The translations under genes and the position numbers were made by a program. Of a DNA stretch of 64,000 nucleotides, positions 36,332 to 47,959 are shown piece after piece. The DNA comes from Rhodamnia argentea (taxonomy: Eukaryota; Streptophyta; Magnoliopsida; Myrtales; Myrtaceae), in contig NC_063151.1 in assembly GCF_020921035.1 (NCBI RefSeq), forward strand, positions 30,634,934 through 30,698,933. Reading direction: 5' to 3'. The notes under the pieces are model-generated. The model was not told where the DNA came from, made no database searches, and worked only from the letters and a program-made list of their open reading frames with translations. The stretch's first letter is position 1. Every line of letters starts with the position of its first letter.

Positions 36332-36847
36332 ATGGCCGCCGTCACCTCCGCCGCCGTCGCCATCCCCTCCTTCACCGGCCTCAAGGCCGCCGTCTCCGCA
36401 AGGGTCCCTGCCGCCTCCGCCAGGGTCCCCGCCGCCGCCGTCCCCTTGGCCCCCAGGCTCGCCGTGAGGGCCTCCCTGAAGGACGCCATCGGCGCCGCCG
36501 CCGTCGCCACCGCAGCGAGCGCCGTCCTGGCCGGCAACGCGATGGCGATCGAGGTCCTCCTCGGGGCCGACGGGGGAGAGCTCGTGTTCTCGCCGAGCAA
36601 CTTCACGGTGAGCTCCGGGGAGAAGATCGTGTTCAAGAACAACGCCGGGTTCCCGCACAACGTGGTGTTCGACGAGGACGAGGTCCCGAGCGGCGTCGAC
36701 GCGACGAAGATCTCGATGTCGGATGAGGAGCTGTTGAATGGCCCCGGCGAGATCTACGCCGTGACCTTGACCGAGAAAGGGACGTACAGCTTCTACTGCT
36801 CGCCCCACCAAGGAGCCGGTATGGTGGGAAAGGTGACCGTCAACTAA
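36332..36847 (+). CDS. PETE: Plastocyanin, chloroplast precursor
   Basis: Blue-copper protein of the thylakoid lumen carrying electrons from cytochrome f to photosystem I. Single exon, 171 aa. A bipartite targeting sequence (1-72) has an Ala/Val/Pro-rich stromal part and then a lumenal signal ([18 protein letters not shown]). The mature 99-residue protein starts at I73 ([14 protein letters not shown]). All four copper ligands are present: H109, C156, H159 and M164, which are H37, C84, H87 and M92 of the mature protein ([21 protein letters not shown]). The codons end almost entirely in G or C, unlike most neighbouring genes. The ATG at 36332 follows a C-rich leader. No defects were seen. Confidence 0.98.
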   Translation: MAAVTSAAVAIPSFTGLKAAVSARVPAASARVPAAAVPLAPRLAVRASLKDAIGAAAVATAASAVLAGNAMAIEVLLGADGGELVFSPSNFTVSSGEKIVFKNNAGFPHNVVFDEDEVPSGVDATKISMSDEELLNGPGEIYAVTLTEKGTYSFYCSPHQGAGMVGKVTVN

Positions 36848-38192
36848 GTATGATGATGTTCATGATATCGTAAAAGACATGTTGATTCTCGTACTTTTCT
36901 CCCTTTTTTTTTTTTCTTTTTGGGTCTCGTGGAGGTTGAGGAATCGATGTTTTGTTAATTGGGAGAACGAGAGAATGCACGGGGATCATGAAAACCGGGA
37001 AAACGTCTCACGTAATGCTTTTTTCTCAGCTTGAATGATGTAGACGAAGCGTGCTTTTGATAACTCTGAACCATTTGGTTTGTTTTCTGTCCTGAGGATT
37101 ATGGAGTCAGTTACCATTTTTAGGCTCCATTTATTTTGAGAAAAATGAAAAATGATTTGAAAAATATTTTCATCGATCGTATGGCTTGAAATAATTAGTC
37201 CATGAAATATATTTTAATTATCAATAATAATTTATGCATTAATACGACGATAAAAATATTTTTCCTTCGTTCATTTCTATAGGCTATCAGTTTTGAGAAA
37301 ATATTTTTTACATCATTGATTTTTCACGAAATAAACGGAGTCACGGAGTTTCAAGAACTGGCTCATGCAACATGGACACTAAGTGTGATGCAAGGGGAAG
37401 TTTAGAACTAGAGTGAATGCCTTTCAAGAATGCAAACACGTTTAGCACTGGGCCATTCAAAAATTAGACATAATCTCACCTCATATCGCCATTTAATTTC
37501 AAGAATTTTGGAACCCGTAATAGCGAGGCGGCTCGAACCCTACAATGAAAACACATGGATTAAGTATATGTTTGTCAGAATGGAATAAACTAGATGCAGA
37601 GCATTAAGCATTATTAACTATGTCTCATCTTCACTTCCATGGTGTGCGAAATGACTTGCCGGTCAACCCATGGGCATTATCCGCGTAGAATTCTGCTGTA
37701 TTCAGAGGGGAAATCCAGGAGCTATGCACTCATTTAGCAGTTACACAGCCAAAAAATGAACACCGAAAATCCGATTGAAAACCGGAATTATCATTGATAA
37801 CTTATCCTCCCATGTTCTTCAAGATACAATTTGATTGTTACAGAGAAATGATACGTGATACAACAGAAAACAGTCTCCTCCCCCTCTTCAGTTACAACAA
37901 CGACAACAATTCAAATACAACAGCTGTGATCAGCTCGTCACACGATAGAACTCCCCCCTCTTCACACTCATTAAGTTAAAGCACTGAAAAAATTTTCTTT
38001 CAGAAGCTCCAATAACTTTGAAAGAAGAAATACTTGCAGGAAAAAGAAATGTATGACCCCTCCTCTCCCATCTACCGACACACCTTTTATCCCATCCGCT
38101 CCAAAACTGAATCATCTCGTGGTTATCTTCCGCATTAAGATGGTGAAGCGTGAAAGTAGTACAACAGAACATAATGTACATGCCAGGAGAAA
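36848..38192. other. Intergenic region with one MITE
   Basis: Plastocyanin 3' flank, a short MITE at about 37123-37343, and the 3' untranslated side of the PLD gene. No gene was seen. Confidence 0.6.
37123..37343. mobile_element. Short MITE with roughly 26-bp inverted ends
   Basis: The left end (ggctccatttattttgagaa) and the reverse complement of the right end (gactccgtttatttcgtgaa) match at most positions, and similarity continues inward over aaaatattttc-like runs. The element is about 220 bp, AT-rich and non-coding. No clear target duplication was found. Confidence 0.6.
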
Positions 38193-41100
38193 CTATGTCG
38201 TTAAAGCATCGGGAAGGTTAGTGCGAGAGCCGAGCACCTTGCCACCGACATCTGGGAAACACTCTTGCCCAGGCAAGGCGCTAACTTTACCTTTTGTATC
38301 CACCTCTATAGGGTATTTCAGAAGATGCCCTTGCAACGGCGTGAATTTTTCGACAGTGAATTTCTTCCAGTTTTCTTCAGCAATATTGTTCACTCTCCTG
38401 ACACAAGACAAGTCTTCTGGCTCCTTAAAGCAATCATCTAGCACGTCCAGGTGCTCGTTCCATAGGGACATTCGGTACCCATATATCTGTTAATATCAAT
38501 CAGTAGGAAAGAAACAAATCAAACAATTACTCAAATAAGAAGGAAAGAAAAAGGAAAAGAAAAACAGACTGCTTGTGCCAACAATGAAACGTTTGAAGAA
38601 CCATAGACTTAACTAAAAACACATTATGTGAGAGAATGGAGAAACTGGGAGTACTCACCTGGCCACGTGGATGTTTCTTCTCTTTTTTCCCAAAGGGATG
38701 TTGCTTTTTCTCGCCCCAAGTGTAATGGGGCTGATATGCACCCATGGCAATCTCAGTATCCCTAGAACCAGCCATTGATCGTTGATTGATATTTGCTGAT
38801 CCAAGCACCACATACTCATCATCCACAATCATTCCTTTGGCATGTACATAGATCATGAACCTTTGAAACTTCTGTGATGCTGAAACCTGAGACAAGGATT
38901 TGGAAATAATACTCACGGTTCTTGACTTCTTTGTTTGTTTGAGAGAAAATTGGAAAGTGCTTCATGGGTAGCTCATTCCTTATAATGACAAAAGAAGCAG
39001 AGGTGATCTGGTCCCAGAAGGGACCAAAGTTAGCCAGCCTAGTCTGCTTTCCACATTTCGCAATTGAATTCCTCTTCCGGTCAAAGTTGGGTTCATATGC
39101 AGATAATATATGTTCAAAAGGAAAAAGTCATAGAACTACATTGTGATTTTGTTGTTGCTGGCAGTGGTAGCATCATGAAGTCCTTAATTAAACAGAGGTA
39201 AACATTTCTGCAGTAACTACCTTAACACCATCACTGGGCGGTTGATGAGCAGGCTCTGACAATTCTTTGGGAAGCTCCTCACGGTTACCAAGACAATAAA
39301 AGTTCAGGTAGTCACAAGGATGTGAATTCTCAAGACCCATGGAGTTCAACTCCTTTGCTATAATTTCATACATCAACTGCATCGTTTGTCTCTGCAGATA
39401 CAGCAAGCAAGTTCAATGTCAAAGGTGGAAAATATTTTTAACTTTTTGGTAGTTCTTCCCGGCAGCCTTGATAAATTATTTGCAGCTTCCATTCGAAGAT
39501 GAAAAGACAAACTGAATGTAATGCAACACACTCTCTCTCTCTCTCTCTCGCGCGCGCGCAATAAAAAATTAAAGAAGGAAAAGCATAAACTATGCTCCCC
39601 CCAAGTAAAATCTGATGAGGCAGCAACTTTCTTACAAGTGCTGACTGGAGGAACCAAATTACCTGCCAATAGAGAATTTCTTGCACCGCGGCAGAGGAAG
39701 GAACCCCTTCTGGCCACATTGGGATTACTACATAAACTGCAAATCTCTCATTTGCTCTAATTTTGCTGGCAATCTTAAGGGCCAGTTCCATGGGGATCAA
39801 ATTATCAGCACCTAATCATACGAAAAAAGAGGGGAAGGAGGCAGAAGTTAATGAGTAAGACATGCTGCAGACTACATGAGAGAAGGAGGCAGAGGTTAAT
39901 GAGTAAGACATGCTGCAGATACAGTCCCTTAAGTACCAAAAGAATCATGCCACAGACAAAAAAAAAAAAACTGCATCATAAGGTGTAATATACATGATTG
40001 TAGCCAACAGTACATACTAAGAAATTGCAAGAGAGGCAATAAAAGAAAATCCTAATAATTAGGGAGTATGACATATGCAATAAATATCGATACCCCAAAA
40101 AACATCCCATGATGTTCCAAACTGTAGCATTTATCACAGTGGGGAAAAAAAACAAGAGCATATGGGTGGCGCCAAAACCTGCATTTCTGTAAGATGGCCA
40201 TGCATATGATGCTCCAAGAAAATATTGGTTTTCAATATAGATGAAGTGTTGAGCTGATCTGATTGCCTGGATGTAGGCAGTCTGAATGCTCTTGTCTATC
40301 ACCAAATCTTTTGCACAGATGAGGTTCTGCAGAAGAAATAAGTACCATGATGGACCACTATAACAGTATGCAAAGTGAGGTATTAGATGAGATGATGTCA
40401 GTTAGTGTTACTTATTTAGCTAAAATTTTACCTGAGACTCAGCCTCATATACATCTTTTGGAAAACCTTTCAGTGAGCCAGAATCTATAGACCTAAATAT
40501 CTGTCAAAGGAAAAAATAAAAAAGAAGTGAATAAATGCACCAGAAAACTTGTCATACTACAGCCGGGTTCAATGATGCATATTACCTGCACATGCCACCT
40601 CTCACGATCATTCTCCCTGGAAACCCAAAGAGTCGGATCGTCATCTGGAATTGCTGCCGAAGGGCTTAATATCCATGAGATGCGCTCTATCTTTAACAAT
40701 GCATCATCATGCCAACGCGATATCCTTTTAAACTTTTGGCCAAACTCCGACCATTTTGTTGCCCTTCTCCAGCGCTGCTCAAAGTTCTTTAGCACATCAT
40801 AAGCAGCAGGGCCTTCAATCTTGCAATGCAAATCATGCCATGGTTGTCTTGGACCCTTAGTACCAGCCTATACAAAGGGGAAAAAAAAAACAGAAATTGA
40901 AGTTAAAGTTCCGCTTAGTTTAAAATCAGGCCACAATTTTTAAAATGATTCAATCTGTCAAGCCTAGATAAAAACATTTATGTTTTTGTTTAAGTCCCCA
41001 TTCTATGAGAAAGAATCTGCATTTTATGAGTTTATCTTTACAAACAGAAACCATGAAGCAGTACTTTTTTAATTTTTTATTTTGTTAGACATACATTAAT

Positions 41101-44100
41101 TTTTGGAAAAGATCAAAGTCGAATATTCTGTGTCTTCTCGACTAACAAAGACTCTCTCTAAAGAATAATTGTGCAAAGCAAATTTCTAATCCAAACAAAA
41201 TGGGAATATTTAACATAATAAAGAAGAGGAGTTCAAATTACAGGCACTCACTGGAAAAGTTGGATTGTGGTAATCATTTTGAAAGACTGTGTCAAGGTCC
41301 CGAAATAGTCGATGTCCGGGTGTATCATAGCGCCCGTCACAAAGGTCTAAGCCACCAAGAAAAGCAGTAATTTTTCTGTTGTTTCCATAAGCTTGTGTAT
41401 CCACAATTACGCATTTTTGGTGATGAGTGAATAAGGTTCCGACAACCTGATTGTAAAAGGAGCAAGAAAGGATTATAAATTGGCATCAATGGAGACATAA
41501 ATCAATCTATCACTTCTAACTAAAATACTCAGCAGGGAAAGAACAACCGATCAGCCTAATCAATCTGCAATAAAGTCAAGCATGACTAATTACACTGTCG
41601 AACTTAATAGTCGAGATCCTATTCAAAGATTGAAGCCCAAATTATACAAAGCAATGCCAGAGATACCAAAATCAACCTACAAAGTTGGTTTACAAGTGAT
41701 GTGCAAAGTATGACAGGAAATTCAAGTGGACCATAATCAAACACCCAATAAGAAACTGGCATGTCACATTGTATGTCAATTTTGTATTCTAATGTTAATC
41801 TCTTAGTATCTCTAGCATTATTCAAATAGAAATTTTTGGACAGTCCCATAGTCATTCAACCATTCAAGCATAATAGTGAGAATATAAGTTACGTTAATTG
41901 ATGTTTGGGAGGTCAAAAACTGTCCTTGTCATTGTTAATTGAAAATAACACCTTCATTGCACCTGTATTATTTTGGCGTTGCCAATTTTACATTCACTTA
42001 CATTGAAAGGTATGCCATGTTGGGTAAAGCTGCTAAAAGGGGCTTCTGACTTTTCAGAAGCTTAATCCTCCCTCTTTCAATGGAATACTAATCAGAATAT
42101 TGCACTTATCTAACCTTAGGGACTTCCCTCCTATATCTTTACTTTGATAATTAAATAAGTGCTAGCTACTAGGAAAAAATTAGGCACGAGTCTATGGTTT
42201 GATGAGGATGCAAAAGATGAGCATTCTGATAACCGAATACATGCCACAGCCATTATAGTTGTAATAGTCACGGATGTGATATGGTCATGCATCTTCCAGG
42301 GACATTAGCTTAGAGAAGAGCTCAGAACAGAGTGGTGAAGTGCAGGTAGAGACATCACTGCGAGCGTTCCAGTATACTTGAGAAACTGATCCTTATCATT
42401 ATAGAATGACTTCTAGTAGCACTTGACCAAGGCTTTTGGGTGCTTTCTTTGTTTTTCTAGGCCAGAGACTGAGCAAATTAAGAAGAAGTGAGAGAATTAC
42501 TTGAAAGAATCATGAGAAAAATTGTTGGGCATGCATTAGGTGACTCTCTAGCTCCCAATTTGAGGTGACATCCTTCTGTAATTATGTGTATTCAATGGTG
42601 AACAGATACATGACATGAACAGCGAATTAGGAGTTGGCAGAAAAAGAGTAAAAATACTGGACCATGGTGTAAAGCATGCCTGTTGCTTGAAAATGCTAAG
42701 CTTACTGCTGGCATAGCGAGGGGACAGCACACATGTAACAGAAGAGTGCTTGAAAAATTTACGGGTTTCTTCATCATGAGTTTGCATTACCCCAGCCTGC
42801 AAGCACATAAAATTGATTTGGTGGTAAGAGACTGTCATGGGTATGTCGTAACAACTACAAGAGATACTGCATGGAATCTTACTGACTAGCAGTTGCATCC
42901 TATAAATCATGTACATTACATAGTCATGGCAATAGCCTCTATGCAAAGCAAAAGTGAGGCTGCATACATCTAACCCTCCCCAAGCGCCAACCCCGAAATA
43001 GCAGGAGCCTCCGACACGGTGATGCCCCTCTTTTAGATGACAAATCAAAGCTAATCGTTAGTTTTGCTAGTCTATCATAGCCCGATGCTTCCTCAAGGAA
43101 CAAATTTGCTTACACTGTCACGCTGCTGTCATTATATCTCATCAACCACTAGTTACCTCCAGTAAGAATTCAAACAGCCTAAGATTATGCAAAAGAAAAA
43201 GTTGACACGTTCTCCTTTAGTTATACTTCGCGTACCATCATTGCATTACCTTGCAAGTTTCAACTTCAGCTAAATCTGTGCCATTATATGGATATGACTC
43301 TTCAGTAGGATTTAATCCACACTAACAAGGCGATGACCCGACAATTCTTTCACCAGTAGTTAGTTCAGAAACCAGGAACCATCGATGTTTCTTACAACAA
43401 AAAACATCCGTAAAAAGTTGCAGAGAAGATTCATGATCCTACCGTCTCAAGAAAGAACTTGCTATGGGATGTCTTATCATCCCAAACCAGTAGCAAAACT
43501 CGCACCCCTTCCTGAGACTTATACTTCAATAACTCCCCCAAGTTCAAATTCCCACCGTTAGGCAAAGGTTTGGTCGGCTCTCTAACGAGCTTCACCTTAT
43601 GAAAAACCGACCAACCAACAATATACACCAAATGATGAGCTTCCAGAATCGAATGGCATATATCCTCCCAGCACTTCTCATGATTATACGTATTCCCTTT
43701 CTCCAATTTAATCTCCGGGAGCATTGAGTCCGGCACGTGCGCGTCCTGATACAGCGTCACATTGCAGCCTCTCCGCATCGGAAAATAACAATTCCGGATG
43801 CCGAAATTATTAGGATCGGCGCCAATGCCGACCTTATACAGAGCATTTTCGTCGCACGGAGTGAATTTAATCTGGACTCGAAGAGCGCAATCGGGGTTAG
43901 GTTGTTTACCGTTACCGCCGATTATCGTGAACCAATCCTCAACGGTCTCGCCGGAAATGACCCTCCGAGAGGGGACCGTGGCGGTCCCGATCAGGTCCGC
44001 GCCGAAGATGTCGTTGTCCTTGACGTGGAAGTCGATGCTGGCCACCGGATGCGCGACCGGCACCCTGAACCGCTCCTTCCAGGCCGGATCCTGGGAGTTG

Positions 44101-44363
44101 GAGATGACGCGCGTGCGGGCCACGGTGGCGCCGGCGAGGCAGACGGTGACGTAAGGGTCGCTGGTGATGATCTTCCCGCGGTGGTGGGGGTGGTGGGCCT
44201 GGCCGCCGCCGCCGCAGGCGAAGGGCTGGCGGCAGGCGGTGAAGATGCGGCGGAGGCGCTCCGAGACCATGTCCATGTTGGGCAGGCTCCGAGCCTCCAG
44301 AATCTGGAGCTCGAGGTCGCCGTGGAGGAGGAGGACGGCGCCGGATTTGTTGTCTTCCGCCAT
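38193..44363 (-). CDS. PLDDELTA: Phospholipase D delta, 10 exons
   Basis: Hydrolyses phosphatidylcholine or phosphatidylethanolamine to phosphatidic acid at the plasma membrane, a stress-signalling step. Exons in transcript order: 44363-43443, 42796-42680, 41446-41252, 40867-40586, 40500-40432, 40326-40179, 39811-39663, 39391-39221, 38886-38659, 38486-38193; 2574 nt, 857 aa (Arabidopsis is 868). The N-terminal C2 domain contains [13 protein letters not shown] and [12 protein letters not shown]. Both HKD motifs are complete: H355/K357/D362 (HHQKCVIVD) and H699/K701/D706 ([10 protein letters not shown]). [10 protein letters not shown] and the C-terminal LPDALTT are also present. MAEDN at 44363 matches the family start. 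Oddities: a GC donor at intron 2, a Gly/His-rich loop in the C2 domain (about 50-62), and a Lys-rich insert near 743-755. Confidence 0.95.
39531..39559. repeat. CT/CG dinucleotide microsatellite in a PLD delta intron
   Basis: A run of ct repeats passes directly into cg repeats (ctctctctcgcgcgcgcg). It lies in the intron between exons 7 and 8 of PLD delta. Confidence 0.9.
39834..39925. repeat. 48-bp tandem duplication in a PLD delta intron
   Basis: The stretch starting gaaggaggcagaagttaatg at 39834 is repeated at 39882 (gaaggaggcagaggttaatg) through gagtaagacatgctgcag, with one difference over about 39 bases. It lies in the intron between exons 6 and 7. Confidence 0.88.
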
Positions 44364-45990
44364 CGGAAGACGCGGGGAGGGAGGGAGGGAGAGCTCCCGC
44401 GGAAGAGCTGATTCAGTCGAAGAGAGAGATTGGGAGGAGGAAAATGTGAAGAGACCGAGAGAATGAGAGAACGAATTTAACGGTTACATGCGTTGGTTTC
44501 TCAGAAGTTGGCGCAAATGGAGGAAGATGGTGACGGCGACGTGCTCTATGTTTGGTAAACGGCTTCGCGTGCCGGCTCGCATGTTTAGTTGCCCGAACGC
44601 ACGCCGTTTTGTCCGAAAGGTGAAAAGGAGGGTAATTAACGTCCTAAATCAAGAAATAATTAACCGTCTGAGCCAATAATTAACAGGGAGAGACGGAATG
44701 TTCCCATTCAGATCCAACCGTCCTGGGCTACGTGGTTCGGGCCGGAGAAGGGAGGATGAACGGACGGAGCCGAACCGAACCGAACCGATCTTACTATCCA
44801 AGTCAACTCGCGGTCATGGCCAACAGAAAAAGTCAACTAGCGGTCTGGGGGTTTTGCTGGGTAAGTTAGTTGGAAAATGTTGGGTTTATTTTTATTTCCT
44901 GTCCGGAGAGAAGTCACGAAAGAGTCGGAGATTGGGCTGAACGTCGGTGGCTATGTGGGGGCATGGCGGGTCTTCTTATCCTAACTTTAAAACACTGGTT
45001 CTGAAATTCTTCCCCTGAAAAGTGGCTTTTTCTCCGCCTTCTGTGGATGTCGTTTCATGCAACGACGCTTTCAGAAAGAGAAGACTTATTGCATTTTGCG
45101 ATAAAACGTACGAAGGGGATGCTGCGATCAGATCTTCGGTTCTCGCGTTCTCGAAGACGGCCCCAGTTGAAAAATCACAAACGAAGCGGAGATCTTGAAC
45201 TCGGCAATTCATTACAAATCGAGGAGATGCGGCGTACGTATTAATTCAGAAGGTGCCAAAAATTCCAATTTGAGAAGACGGTATTTAATTTTCTCGAGAA
45301 AATTTGGTACGCTAATAAATGGAATTTTCGACCTCGGGGGCGAACCACGCCGACCCAACTTGTCGGACCCGTCTTAGGTCCGACCATTTTCGGACCGAGA
45401 GTCCCGGAGGAAGGTAGTTCTTAAATCTTCTAGGTCTTCTTTTTCCTTGGTCAAATTCTTCAACGGGGTTGAAAATGCGGGCTTGGCTTCCTCTGCAACT
45501 AGTTTTCACGCGCGAGCTACGCAGGTGGGGGCATTTAGTCTTCATTCATTGCGGCAATATTGTAAGCTCGTGATGAAATTTCTAACCCTTGCTACACTGC
45601 AAAATAAAATGAACTTGAAGTTATTTTCTTTATTACCACTATGCCATTCCTAACGTAGAAATGAACTATTGTATAAAAATGTTGCGCTACGAGGACAATT
45701 ATGTAATTTTAGGAAGTGCCGTGTATTAATAAAAAAGGGTAGTGAATCCCTTCCTCTTTGTCCCTTTTCTTCGATCAATTTTACCTCTCTTTTTTTTATT
45801 CTTTTGTTTCTTCACGACTAGAAAAATAAGTTTACAAGGGTTAAAAGGGAAACGTAAAAGTGAAATACATTTAACCGCTTCATAATACCCTCTTTCTTTC
45901 CTAGGAAAAAGTATATTAGTTTTCACGTCTTAATTTAACCCCGAAAAATTGGCATGCAAGTCGGTTACTTAGGGGTATGTTGCCGGCAGG

Positions 45991-46046
45991 CATTGTGCTT
46001 GTTAACTAGAGATACGTTGCCAACAAGTTGGTTAACAAGCACTATG
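45991..46046. repeat. Stem-loop with 16-bp arms
   Basis: cattgtgcttgttaac (45991-46006) and gttaacaagcactatg (46031-46046) are inverted copies with one mismatch. A 24-base spacer separates them. Confidence 0.85.
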
Positions 46047-46594
46047 CGAAGAACAGACCGATAATGCGGGAGTCGAAGCTTCGATGACTCGCTCCAAACG
46101 CCGATCGCTACTATATGAACCTATTCGATAGAAACCATTCAAAAATGACTTGGAATCTACCTTTCACATCGCCAGAGAAAATATTTTTCTTCTCTTTATT
46201 TCAGAATTTTTTTTTGAATTGTACATTTTTAATACTTTCGAATTTTACGTTTCAAAGTTTAGACGATGTAATTGAAGGATATGCGTAGATCTGGATGTCT
46301 TAATTTAACCTGAAAATCTGGCATGCAAGCTGTGGAGACAGGGGGAACGTGGAATCTTGGGAGGGAAAGCCGAGTCAAACAGATGGCAATCGACTGACTA
46401 CTTAGTAGAGCAACACGGACTGGACTTGACGTGTACACAACCTCATGAATAGGCCCCACCCCACATCGATGTCCACGAACGTACATTTCGACGTCAATTT
46501 ATGCCATGACACTTATAATTAAACAACATAAACTCTATATATTAATAGGATCATGTTATGCATGTCTCGTATCTATTTGAGGACGGCGGATGAG

Positions 46595-46620
46595 TGGGAC
46601 GGGCGGGCGGCGGGCGGGCG
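46595..46620 (+). repeat. G-rich tract with G-quadruplex potential
   Basis: Five GGG runs are separated by one to four bases (gggacgggcgggcgg, then cgggcgggcg), fitting the usual G3+N1-7 pattern, in an otherwise AT-rich surrounding. Confidence 0.75.
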
Positions 46621-47959
46621 CAATCTCTCTCTTTTAAAAAGTTTGCACGCAAATGACTCTGACAAGTGAAAAAATAATAATATTTTTCAGATCATCAAAT
46701 TTGACATTAATTTGATCGAATTTACGACTTCGATATCTCTAACTGAACTTTCAAATATAGTCTGTGAATATATGAACATCGGTGAGGATGGATGGGATTC
46801 GCGTCTAGCAATGACATTTCTCAATCTGTCGGTGAAGCCCTCGTTTTCCGTCATGGTCGCTTGTGCACGGGGAGAAAGGGTAAAGGGAGAGAGACTATGC
46901 TTTGCTCGGGTCATTGGACGACCGACTGACGAAGGATAGTGCCGAGTGCACATTAGATCACGAGCTCCAATCAAAACTACTTCTATCAAACGATTTTGCT
47001 TCAAATGGCCTCTTGCCAGATACGCTAATTATAAAACTCTTCCGTCGCGACCTTCCGACGGAGATGTCGGGGGGCGAAAGAACGGATTCAGAGGTAATCT
47101 CCAATTGGGAACCAACACTCCTTAACCAGTGCGAGTTCTCCCAAACTCTTACCTCGCGTGACATTTGAAAATTCATTTGGAATAAATCTTTCTATGAAAT
47201 CCAACTTAACTAGAAGCCGCGACAAGTCTATCAAAAGTCGTCTACAAATCAAGCGAGGCACGGGAGGATCTCTCACCCCCTACAAAATCAGATATGTAAG
47301 GCCGGGGACTTGATTGCATTAGTTATACAACTAGTGCCCTTTCGGTACTTAAACTTGATTAGTGATTCAGATAATCTTTGACCTTTTTATTATCCTATGC
47401 TATTAAATGATGTTCTTGCATAAGTGCACAATCAAGGAAAAGTAGACAACCACAATCAATGGGATAAAAGTAAAATGTACGAAAGTAAGATCAATCTAGC
47501 ATAGCTAAGCTGTATGAGAGGCATTTGCCAAAAAATTCTGGACTATATATATACCCACTGAAACGAAACTAAGCTAAACCCAATGATAAAATCTAACAAC
47601 CTAATTAAAGCTTGCTTCTAAGCTTTTAAACAAGCCCAGCCCATTGAGTTGAAGCTAAATTGCACGAAGCCCATTTACCTTCTAACTGTATCAAGCCTCC
47701 TTTAAGCCTATAAATGACTTAAGCCCTAAACGCGCACCGAGTATATCTTCTACTTATAAAACCTATCCTTGTCATTTTCATTTCTTTCCCCTGGACGGTT
47801 GTCTTAGTCATCTTCCCATTGCAGACTAATAATTATAATTAAAAAAAAAATCCTCCTCAAAAATGAACACTGACTACCGAACATTCAAGATTCTACCAAT
47901 GATTAATGCCAAGAAAAATGGTGCATGGAGGTTGATGCTGCCATTGCAAGAGAATGGAT

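Larger units (their letters stand above)
44364..47959. other. Intergenic region upstream of PLD delta, no gene recognised
   Basis: About 3.6 kb. It contains the PLD delta promoter and leader (purine-rich near 44370-44470), a 16-bp inverted repeat at 45991-46046 and a G-rich tract at 46595-46620. Several short open stretches on both strands lack homology or codon bias, and I take none as a gene. Confidence 0.5.

Noticed and set aside
36227-36811. Long open frame on the - strand (about 194 codons)
   Set aside because: It is antisense to plastocyanin, with a repetitive Gly/Asp/His composition produced by the G/C-ending codons of the real gene.
37480-37560. Possible tRNA-like motif (ggctcgaaccctac)
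   Set aside because: No cloverleaf can be built around it: there is no matching acceptor stem or D-arm. No tRNA, rRNA or CRISPR array was found anywhere in the window.
43737-44411. Open frame on the + strand (224 codons) over the PLD delta 5' end
   Set aside because: It is antisense to the C2-domain exon, with no homology and a biased composition.
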